Positions 1 to 5,043 of a stretch of DNA of 6,717 bases are shown here, piece by piece. The position numbers and the translations under genes are program-made. Source of the stretch: Chitinophaga pinensis (GTDB lineage: Bacteria; Bacteroidota; Bacteroidia; M30B66); assembly GCA_943333015.1 (NCBI GenBank), contig CALQRR010000094.1, positions 1 to 6,717 of the forward strand. The letters run 5' to 3'. Position 1 is the first letter of the stretch, and each line of letters opens with the position of its first letter. The notes under the pieces are model-generated. The model had not been told where the DNA came from. It worked only from the letters and a program-made list of their open reading frames with translations, and searched no databases.

Positions 1-286
1 ACAAAGCAAAACCATTAGGCGCAATGGTTGTACCTGCTGGAATTTGCCATTTGGTTGGGTTCGTTAGGTTATCGCTCAGAAAAAAACCGCCAATGTTGAT
101 AGCCGCAGCCGTTGGATTATACAGTTCGATCCAGTCTTCATATGCACCATAATCATCTGGAAACGCACTAACATTGGAGCAGGAGAACTCGTTAATCACG
201 ACCTGACCCGAAAGTTTCATCGTACTGAAAAGCAGAATGATACCTGACAATACGAGTATTCGTTTGAGCATATCCAAGGAATTCAT
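1..286 (-). CDS. Secreted lamin-tail-domain protein, N-terminal part (partial)
   Basis: Reading the minus strand from an ATG at 286 gives 95 open codons running off the left edge, so only the N-terminus is present. Residues 1-28 form a signal peptide: a basic LKR, a hydrophobic stretch around ILVLSGIILLF, and a likely cut near SGQ. The mature part begins VVINEFSCSN and continues with EDWIELYNP, INIGGFFLSDN and PTKWQIPAGTTIAPNG. This is the usual start of a bacterial lamin-tail (LTD) immunoglobulin-like domain, in which the protein 'asserts' a beta sandwich outside the cell. In Bacteroidota such domains occur in large surface or secreted proteins, often with CotH or C-terminal sorting domains, but that part lies outside the window. 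The enzymatic or adhesive role therefore cannot be stated. A second in-frame ATG at 271 gives a more compact signal peptide (MLKRILVL) and is an alternative start. Confidence 0.8.
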   Translation of the reverse strand, partial: MNSLDMLKRILVLSGIILLFSTMKLSGQVVINEFSCSNVSAFPDDYGAYEDWIELYNPTAAAINIGGFFLSDNLTNPTKWQIPAGTTIAPNGFAL

Positions 287-554
287 TTTAAACAAGTCTC
301 AAATTTAAACATTTGAACCTTCTTTTCAGAAAAATAAACAGGACCTCTTACTTATTCAGAGTCTTTATTCTGTTTGATTTTATTGTTGGAAATAGTTTGA
401 TGTGGATAGATCTCTTTGCACGAAGCCTAATAGAGAACATTATGCTGTATTTGAACGCTAATTCTTACGGATTTCTCTACGCATTCAAATGATTTGCACC
501 GGTTCAATTTCAGTATGCTCTCATTGTAAAAACCTTCTTTTTTAGGAATAGCTT
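287..554. other. AT-rich intergenic region between two minus-strand genes
   Basis: No open frame with coding character was found here on either strand. Apart from the promoter candidate at 300-330, it holds an 11-bp near-palindrome CAAATgATTTG at 486-496. There is also a weak GTAAAA/TTTTAC inverted repeat (526-531 and 553-558) around the pirin stop codon. The latter could act in termination of the pirin transcript, but the stem is short and AT-only apart from one pair. I see no RNA gene or strong terminator. Confidence 0.4.
300..330 (-). promoter_or_regulatory. Putative promoter of the lamin-tail protein gene
   Basis: On the minus strand, TAAATTTG (307-300) matches the Bacteroidota -7 element TAnnTTTG. 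Nineteen bases upstream is TCTG (330-327), a one-mismatch version of the -33 TTTG. Transcription would begin near 295. That leaves about 9 nt before the ATG at 286, or about 24 nt before the ATG at 271. The position is good and the -33 element is weak. Confidence 0.4.
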
Positions 555-1433
555 TTACTCCTCAATAAGAACTCCCATTTTTCCCATTTGATAGTCGCGC
601 ATTGCCTGAAGTAATTCGGTTTCATTGTTCATTACAAATGGTCCGTGACTCGCCATCGGTTCATTCAAAGGCTTGCCACTCATAAATAACATTCGCGTAT
701 TTTCAACTGCTTCAAAGCGAACTTCAGTGCCATCTTTTTTAAATAAAATAGCATGGTGTTTTTCGGCAATCCCATAATCATCTATGCGGACTTTCCCATC
801 CAGCAAATATAAAAACGCTTCATGATCTTCGGGAATGGTAAGTGCAATGGAGCCTCCGGCTTTTGCTTCAAGAGTTGCTGCATTGACTTCTGTTGCTGTG
901 GGAATGGGGCCACTTAGGCCCAATAGCTTTCCTGAGACTACATGGACGTGAATTTTACCATCTGGTGAGTGCGTCGATGGTGTGTTTTCTGCATCGAGTG
1001 GATGGTATTCGGGAGGATTCATTTTTTGGGCAGCAGGTGTATTTACCCACATCTGAATGATTTCCTGCCGGCTTCCATGTGCGTGAATATCGTGTGGTGG
1101 TCTTTCGCTGTGTATGATGCCCATCCCGGCATTCATCCATTGAACACCACCGGCATAAATTATACTGTTGTTGCCACGGCTATCGCGATGGTGCACTCCG
1201 CCTTTAAAAATGAATGTCACAGGAGAAAAACCACGGTGCGGATGTGGACCAACGCCTTCATTTTTCAAATCCACCTCTTCCGATATAGGCATATTGGCAT
1301 GATGCAGCAGGAGAAATGGATCGGGATAGTCGACTTGATGAGATGGAAACGGCTGGCGAACACGGAGTTTTCCCATCGGATATTCCTCAGCATACAAGAG
1401 GGCTCTGACACTGCGAATTTTATCGTTTTTCAT
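555..1433 (-). CDS. Pirin family cupin protein
   Basis: A 292-residue protein with the two-cupin layout of pirins, close in length to human pirin (290 residues). The N-terminal cupin has all four metal ligands. His64 and His66 are in GPHPHRGF, and His108 and Glu110 are in GIIHSE, matching His56, His58, His101 and Glu103 of human pirin. Iron binding is therefore expected. The C-terminus has the typical pirin ending: SGKPLNEPMASHGPFVMNN, then DYQMGKMG. Some bacterial pirins act as quercetin dioxygenases and others bind regulators or metabolic enzymes; the sequence does not decide which. It is cytoplasmic, with no signal peptide. The frame stays open to an ATG at 1544, but the added 37 residues do not resemble pirin and that ATG lies upstream of the likely promoter. 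The ATG at 1433 follows GGAAG about 8 bases upstream and gives the usual pirin N-terminus, so I chose it. The gene stands alone and is divergent from the OmpH-like gene. Confidence 0.93.
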   Translation of the reverse strand: MKNDKIRSVRALLYAEEYPMGKLRVRQPFPSHQVDYPDPFLLLHHANMPISEEVDLKNEGVGPHPHRGFSPVTFIFKGGVHHRDSRGNNSIIYAGGVQWMNAGMGIIHSERPPHDIHAHGSRQEIIQMWVNTPAAQKMNPPEYHPLDAENTPSTHSPDGKIHVHVVSGKLLGLSGPIPTATEVNAATLEAKAGGSIALTIPEDHEAFLYLLDGKVRIDDYGIAEKHHAILFKKDGTEVRFEAVENTRMLFMSGKPLNEPMASHGPFVMNNETELLQAMRDYQMGKMGVLIEE

Positions 1434-1520
1434 AAGGCTTCTTCCATTTTTAATCTGAATGAAAAGCATCATTCCCGCTGTGTTTTTTGTTCGGTAACGC
1501 ACAGACTGTTCGGCTGGAAA

Positions 1521-1553
1521 CAAATGTAAAGGTTTCGCAATCACCGTTTGAAA
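1521..1553 (-). promoter_or_regulatory. Putative promoter of the pirin gene
   Basis: TACATTTG on the minus strand (1528-1521) is an exact TAnnTTTG -7 element. A TTTC (1553-1550) lies 21 bases upstream as a weak -33 element. The predicted start of transcription near 1514 gives a leader of about 80 nt to the ATG at 1433. It also lies downstream of the ATG at 1544, which argues against the longer reading frame. Confidence 0.45.
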
Positions 1554-1590
1554 TCGAGTTCTGCGAACTGACCTCTCTAAAGGGAAGAGC

Positions 1591-1617
1591 TTGGATTCGG
1601 AGCATTGTCTATATTTG
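1591..1617 (+). promoter_or_regulatory. Putative promoter of the OmpH/Skp-like gene
   Basis: TATATTTG (1610-1617) is an exact Bacteroidota -7 element. TTG at 1591-1593, 16 bases upstream, may serve as the -33 element, although the spacing is slightly short. Transcription would begin near 1623, leaving only about 11 nt before the ATG at 1634. This supports that ATG over the longer open frame beginning at 1487. Confidence 0.5.
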
Positions 1618-1633
1618 CCGCGAAACCTATTCT

Positions 1634-2230
1634 ATGAAAAGTATCAACCTTCTTTTTAATGTCATCCTCACAGTCGCTGTAGTAGTCTTATTTGCACTAC
1701 ATTTTTCTTCTAAAAAGCAAGGAGGCATTACCGCTGTTGCAGGAGCAGCAGTAACTTCCGGTGAGCTGAATGTGGTCTTTTTTAATTCCGATAGTCTGAT
1801 GGATCAGTACCAGATGTTCAAGGATGAACGGGCAATCATGGAGCAAAAGACGAAGGATGCAGAGAGCCGTCTTATTGGAGAACAAAAAAAGTTTGAAAAA
1901 GAGGCGAATGAATTTCAACAGCGCGCCCAGTTTTTGACCATCACCGATAAGGAAGCAAAGCAGGAAAAGCTGTACCGCGAGCAACAACGTTTGATGCAAA
2001 TGGAACAAACCCTTTCATCTGATCTTCAAAAGGAAGAGGCAGAAGTGAGCAAACGGATATTCGATACCATTGAGGTTTTTCTGAAAGATTACGCGAAGGA
2101 AAATAATTACACATACGTGCTTTCCTACACCCGTGGAGGAGGAATCTGGTATGCCGACCAATCGCTGGATGTGACACCGGCCATCTTGAAAGAACTCAAC
2201 GATCGGTATAAAAACAGAAAAGCCGAATGA
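1634..2230 (+). CDS. OmpH/Skp family periplasmic coiled-coil protein
   Basis: A 198-residue protein. Residues 7-23 (LFNVILTVAVVVLFALH) form a membrane segment with no obvious cleavage site after it, so it may stay as an inner-membrane anchor with the rest in the periplasm. A small linker rich in Gly, Ala and Val follows. Next is the family opening strand LNVVFFNSDSLMDQY (45-59), and then about 75 highly charged residues (65-140) predicted to form the long helical hairpin of Skp-type chaperones. The end returns to beta structure (YTYVLSY) and closes with DVTPAILKELNDRY, matching the family's C-terminal pattern. Skp binds unfolded outer-membrane proteins and delivers them to the Bam machinery; that role is inferred here from family. 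Bacteroidota often carry several OmpH paralogues, many of them near bamA. This copy is isolated between pirin and a tRNA, so its client is unknown. The start at 1634 is set by the membrane segment and the upstream promoter. Confidence 0.9.
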   Translation: MKSINLLFNVILTVAVVVLFALHFSSKKQGGITAVAGAAVTSGELNVVFFNSDSLMDQYQMFKDERAIMEQKTKDAESRLIGEQKKFEKEANEFQQRAQFLTITDKEAKQEKLYREQQRLMQMEQTLSSDLQKEEAEVSKRIFDTIEVFLKDYAKENNYTYVLSYTRGGGIWYADQSLDVTPAILKELNDRYKNRKAE

Positions 2231-2246
2231 TTAAATCATCCGGCTT
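2220..2246. terminator. Shared bidirectional hairpin terminator
   Basis: AAGCCG (2220-2225) pairs with CGGCTT (2241-2246). After one A-C mismatch, ATGAT (2227-2231) pairs with ATCAT (2235-2239) around a 3-base TAA loop. The stem includes the OmpH-like gene's stop codon. Read on the minus strand, the hairpin is followed by TTTCTGTTTTTATA, a good U-tract for ending the tRNA transcript. Read on the plus strand, the trailing run is weaker (TTCATTT). Confidence 0.6.
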
Positions 2247-2254
2247 CATTTCCG

Positions 2255-2340
2255 TGGTGCCCAGAACAAGACTCGAACTTGCACAAGCTGAGCTCACTAC
2301 CCCCTCAAAGTAGCGTGTCTACCAATTTCACCACCTGGGC
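2255..2340 (-). tRNA. tRNA-Leu (anticodon GAG)
   Basis: The 86-nt minus-strand sequence folds as a class II tRNA. The acceptor stem is GCCCAGG/TCTGGGC with one G-T pair, discriminator A73 and an encoded CCA. The D-arm contains AATTGGTAGA. The anticodon stem is CTACT/GGTAG with loop TTGAGGG, giving anticodon GAG (2306-2304), which reads CUU and CUC leucine codons. A 14-nt variable arm can form a GAGC/GCTT stem. The T-arm is GCAAG-TTCGAGT-CTTGT. The long variable arm and A73 fit leucine. It is transcribed alone, converging on the OmpH-like gene and divergent from aroK. Confidence 0.96.
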
Positions 2341-2350
2341 ATTGATGGGG

Positions 2351-2380
2351 CAAAAATAGAAAAAAGATCTGTTACGCAAA
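2351..2380 (-). promoter_or_regulatory. Promoter of tRNA-Leu
   Basis: On the minus strand, TTTG (2380-2377), an 18-base spacer and TATTTTTG (2358-2351) exactly match the Bacteroidota -33/-7 promoter. Transcription would begin near 2344, a few bases before the tRNA 5' end at 2340. The -33 element overlaps the first base of the aroK ATG on the opposite strand. This is the best-formed promoter in the window. Confidence 0.7.
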
Positions 2381-2901
2381 TGCCTGCAACACTTTTCATT
2401 TGCGGAATGCCTGGCAGTGGCAAATCTGCCATGGGGAAACGTCTTTCCAACAGACTCTTATGGAGATTTTATGATCTGGATGATTTTATAAAAATTCAAT
2501 CTGGCTCTGATCCCGCAACGCTCATCAATACTTTGGGAGAAACAGCATTCCGCTCCATTGAGGCGGAGGCTCTTCGCGCTGTGCCGCGTGATCAACCCCT
2601 CATCGTATCATGCGGTGGTGGAACGCCCTGTTTTCATGAAAACTTGGCATGGATGAAAACGCAAGGCGATGTGCTCTTTATTGATATGCCGCTGATCTCC
2701 CTGCAGCAACGAATACTGCAATCTGATGGTCTTCAGAAACGACCATTATTGGGAAATTCACCCGCCGAAGTCTTGCTTAAACTAGAGCAAACCTGGTTAA
2801 AACGGGAACCCTTTTTCAAACAGATTGACTGGTGGGAAAATGGATTATCGCTGAAGGTATCGCACCTCGAAGCAGAAGTGAAGCGCAGAATGAATCTGTG
2901 A
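2380..2901 (+). CDS. aroK: Shikimate kinase
   Basis: A 173-residue cytoplasmic enzyme of the usual length. It phosphorylates the 3-hydroxyl of shikimate with ATP, the fifth step of chorismate and aromatic amino acid synthesis. The Walker A loop is GMPGSGKS (9-16). The shikimate-binding Asp lies in DLDD (32-35). Arg58 in the AFR segment matches the substrate-binding arginine of the family, and GGG (79-81) is the conserved glycine turn. The LID region has RPLL (121-124), and Arg142 in KREPFF fits the final substrate arginine. All recognisable active-site residues are present, so it should be active. No other aromatic-pathway gene is nearby. I found no TAnnTTTG element on the plus strand between the tRNA and the ATG at 2380. 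Expression may depend on an unrecognised promoter, or on read-through past the OmpH terminator, which would run antisense through the tRNA. There is no clear ribosome binding site. Confidence 0.95.
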   Translation: MPATLFICGMPGSGKSAMGKRLSNRLLWRFYDLDDFIKIQSGSDPATLINTLGETAFRSIEAEALRAVPRDQPLIVSCGGGTPCFHENLAWMKTQGDVLFIDMPLISLQQRILQSDGLQKRPLLGNSPAEVLLKLEQTWLKREPFFKQIDWWENGLSLKVSHLEAEVKRRMNL

Positions 2902-2906
2902 AAAGA

Positions 2907-3404
2907 TCATTGCAATAAAACAGTAACCTCCGTTCCGTTTACTTCCACCTGAACATGTTCTTGTAAAGTGGTTGAAAGCGAAAGGCCGATATAATCTGCT
3001 TTTACAGGAAAAAAATTGTGACGCCTGTCGATGAGCACACAGGTTTGCACTGCATGCACTGGATATTGGAGGAAGTGTCGGAGTGCGTAGGCAAGTGTTC
3101 TTCCTGAATTTTGAACATCATCGATCAGGATTAATGTTGCATTTTTCAATTGATCCGGGTTGATATCTGTTTGTACCGGTTGGTCAAGGGGTTTCTGTTT
3201 GTTTAGTTGTACCGAGAACACGTTCAGATTTTTACCTGAAAATTGGTTGAGGTATCCAGCAATGATCTCGGCAATAGCAAATCCACTTGACTGAATTCCA
3301 GCAAGTACAAGTACTTCTTCGTCACTATTACGTTCCAGGATTTCGAGTGCAATCCGTTGAAGTTTCTGATGTGCTTTGTGGGAATCAAGTATCTGAGAGG
3401 ACAT
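2907..3404 (-). CDS. PyrR-like phosphoribosyltransferase family protein
   Basis: A 165-residue type I phosphoribosyltransferase fold. The PRPP-binding motif is LILIDDVQNSGRT (91-103), with the two acidic residues Asp95-Asp96 and Arg102. GIQSSG (36-41) sits where the pyrophosphate loop is expected. The stretch CVLIDRRHNFFPVKADYIG (122-140) resembles the PyrR segment LIDRGHRELPIRADFVG. PyrR proteins bind PRPP and UMP, regulate pyrimidine genes by RNA attenuation in Bacillus, and can have weak uracil phosphoribosyltransferase activity. The motif here has Gln-Asn-Ser where PyrR usually has Leu-x-Thr, and no pyr genes are adjacent, so neither RNA binding nor a specific nucleobase can be assigned. 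The start at 3404 is the natural one, with A-rich AGAAAGAAAAAC just upstream. The gene converges on aroK with 5 bp between stop codons and diverges from the secreted protein gene. I see no strong promoter for it. Confidence 0.85.
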   Translation of the reverse strand: MSSQILDSHKAHQKLQRIALEILERNSDEEVLVLAGIQSSGFAIAEIIAGYLNQFSGKNLNVFSVQLNKQKPLDQPVQTDINPDQLKNATLILIDDVQNSGRTLAYALRHFLQYPVHAVQTCVLIDRRHNFFPVKADYIGLSLSTTLQEHVQVEVNGTEVTVLLQ

Positions 3405-3453
3405 GTTTTTCTTTCTGAACGACGAAAATACAAAGTGTTTACGCGATTCCGGT

Positions 3454-3461
3454 TACCTTTG
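3454..3461 (+). promoter_or_regulatory. Putative -7 element for the secreted protein gene
   Basis: TACCTTTG matches TAnnTTTG and lies 12 bases before the ATG at 3474, so the leader would be only about 7 nt. No good TTTG is present at -33, which keeps confidence modest. It lies in the 69-bp gap between the divergent PyrR-like and secreted-protein genes. Confidence 0.4.
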
Positions 3462-3473
3462 TCCTAAGTTGTT

Positions 3474-4178
3474 ATGATTCAACGTTTTTGCCTAGTTGTT
3501 TTGCTGTTCCTGATGTATAGTCCGGATCGTTTGCTCGCTCAGGATCAGATATTTCTGCGGAGTGGCGATGGTATTTTGGATTGTTATATCATGAGTGTAA
3601 ACGATTCTGTTATCGTTTTCCGTACGCTCGATCCCAATGATACGAATGAGTACGAAATTCCCTATGCCGATACTTACGGCTTCTTAATGGAAGACCTCAG
3701 TCACCTGCAGAATTCTGACTTTTTGCCCAAATTCAGTCTCCTCTTTAGCCATCCCAAGAAACGCCGTCACCCCCAATTTTCAGTTGATAAAGGCATGTTG
3801 TTCCGCTTAAAGAACGATACCATGTTATTGCCACGTCGAGGGCGCATTACTGCGCTTACACCCGATAGTATTCAATTGGAAATCAAGCGTAAACGTGTGC
3901 TTGAGCGGCTTAGTTTTTCACTGAACGATATTGAAATGTTTGGGTATACCACGATGTGGACAGAAATTGCAACACTTATTGTTATTCCAACGTCCTCTGT
4001 TAAGGAAGGTACATTGCAGTTTTACAGACAAATGACGCTCGCTCATGGATGGAGTTGGGAGGTGAAATCTGTTCTTGAACAACCGGTACCATTGAGAAAA
4101 ATGAAACGAAAATTTCGTCCTGGTCAATTGCTGAAACTTCCGAAATCGGTCAAGAGAAAGACTCCCCGTGATAAGTGA
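3474..4178 (+). CDS. Secreted protein of unknown function with two similar beta-rich segments
   Basis: I do not recognise a named family for this 234-residue protein. Residues 1-23 form a signal peptide (hydrophobic CLVVLLFLMY, ending LLAQ), so it is exported to the periplasm or beyond. There is no lipobox cysteine. Residues 25-71 and 107-158 look like two copies of one motif. Each has hydrophobic residues before a Gly-Asp or Asn-Asp turn, then an Ile or Val strand, then Asp-Ser followed by a strand (NDSVIVFR and PDSIQLEI). Each ends in a polar strand and an aromatic closing segment (YADTYGFL and LNDIEMFGY). This pattern is common in uncharacterised Bacteroidota secreted proteins. The C-terminal 26 residues are strongly basic (KMKRKFRPG, SVKRKTPRDK), unusual for a secreted protein and possibly contacting membrane lipids or nucleic acid. 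Its 3' end overlaps the convergent SirB1-like gene by 29 bp. Confidence 0.8.
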   Translation: MIQRFCLVVLLFLMYSPDRLLAQDQIFLRSGDGILDCYIMSVNDSVIVFRTLDPNDTNEYEIPYADTYGFLMEDLSHLQNSDFLPKFSLLFSHPKKRRHPQFSVDKGMLFRLKNDTMLLPRRGRITALTPDSIQLEIKRKRVLERLSFSLNDIEMFGYTTMWTEIATLIVIPTSSVKEGTLQFYRQMTLAHGWSWEVKSVLEQPVPLRKMKRKFRPGQLLKLPKSVKRKTPRDK

Positions 4179-5043
4179 TGGTATGGAGCAATTCCTTTAA
4201 ATCCTCCACTTTGTTGGGATACCCAAGTTTTTCGTACGCCGTAATAAGGTTGCGCAATTGCCGCTGAATGATTTCCACATTGCTGCAACTTTCGTAAAAA
4301 ATGCGGTTCGGTTCCAGTTTTAATTGTTTCAGAAACGTATCAATTTCCCGTCGACTAAAAACAGCTCCTTTGCTAAAGGGGTTGATGTAAAACAGAATTG
4401 GCTCCTCGTCGTCCGGAGTGTCACGAAGGGTATATTCATCGCGGTACGCCAAAATAAAATGTTCTGGCAAGTTGACTCCATAAATGGGGATATTCAATCC
4501 TTGAGCAATGCAGGAATATAGAATACTCAACAGCAGTGGATTGCCCCGATGACTTTCCAATACATTGTTGATGTAGGAGTTCTGCGGAGCGTGGTAATTA
4601 CTTGTATTACCCGTGAAATTGTACACATCAAACAAGATGTGATTGATCACGCGTACTTTTTCAAATGCGGTGAGGTTGGGATTTAACTCCAGCCAGACAT
4701 CTTTCCGTATCAGCTCAATTTGGTGGCGGATGTTTTCTTCATCCAAATCCGGATATTGATACCTCGCAATCAAGATGGTTCCATGCAACAAATCGATACC
4801 TCCCGTTGCTGCCCACAGTTTAAGTTCTTCCTGCGTAGCATTAAACTGAATGGTTTGAATGATATCCTCAATTCGACTCTGAAGTGTGTTATTGAAGGTT
4901 GTTTCCCAAACGTCTTCCAATGCTGGAATAACCTCATTGCCTAGTGACAAAAGCCGATTTCGTATTTCGCTGAATATCTCCTCATCCGGATCTTCCAGAA
5001 GCAGAATCATCGCACGAAGAGATTTTTCCTGTGATTTTTCCAT
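4150..5043 (-). CDS. SirB1/transglutaminase-like family protein
   Basis: A 297-residue cytoplasmic protein. Residues 5-65 are helical and resemble a short HEAT-like repeat region (RNRLLSLGNEVIPALEDVW). Residues 82-245 fit the SirB1 (YchA) transglutaminase-like core: YNFTGNTSNYHAPQNSYINN (141-160), then RGNPLLLSILYSCIAQGL (166-183), GVNLPEHFILAY (189-200) and FYINPFSKG (218-226). His195 matches the conserved histidine. The place where active transglutaminases have Cys seems to hold Pro-Leu-Leu, and Asn221 replaces the Asp normally seen in the DPF motif. Catalysis by a Cys-His-Asp triad is therefore unlikely; a structural or binding role is more plausible. The function of SirB1 proteins is not established. 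The ATG overlaps the upstream phosphorylase stop in TGATG, so the two are probably translationally coupled on one transcript. The 3' end overlaps the facing secreted-protein gene by 29 bp. Confidence 0.85.
   Translation of the reverse strand: MEKSQEKSLRAMILLLEDPDEEIFSEIRNRLLSLGNEVIPALEDVWETTFNNTLQSRIEDIIQTIQFNATQEELKLWAATGGIDLLHGTILIARYQYPDLDEENIRHQIELIRKDVWLELNPNLTAFEKVRVINHILFDVYNFTGNTSNYHAPQNSYINNVLESHRGNPLLLSILYSCIAQGLNIPIYGVNLPEHFILAYRDEYTLRDTPDDEEPILFYINPFSKGAVFSRREIDTFLKQLKLEPNRIFYESCSNVEIIQRQLRNLITAYEKLGYPNKVEDLKELLHTITYHGESFS

Noticed and set aside
311..507. TTGAACC and GGTTCAA inverted copies about 190 bp apart
   Set aside because: Seven-base matches at this distance are expected by chance in AT-rich DNA; no mobile element lies between them.
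526..558. GTAAAA/TTTTAC inverted repeat as a pirin terminator
   Set aside because: A six-base stem with one G-C pair and a loop of over 20 bases is too weak to call.
969..1529. Long plus-strand open frame (186 codons) opposite pirin
   Set aside because: It lies antisense to a well-supported pirin gene, and its translation has no domain pattern, with Cys, Trp and His scattered as in shadow frames.
1434..1544. N-terminal extension of the pirin frame to ATG 1544
   Set aside because: The extra 37 residues do not look like pirin, and the ATG is upstream of the predicted transcription start near 1514.
1487..1633. N-terminal extension of the OmpH-like frame
   Set aside because: It would place about 49 non-family residues before the membrane signal and run through the promoter at 1591-1617.
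1697..2177. Minus-strand frames opposite the OmpH-like gene
   Set aside because: Leu- and Phe-rich translations arise from the reverse complement of a Lys/Glu-rich coiled coil; there is no independent support.
4510..4512. Cys178 of the SirB1-like protein as a catalytic nucleophile
   Set aside because: It lies about nine residues beyond the position where the transglutaminase Cys normally begins the core helix.
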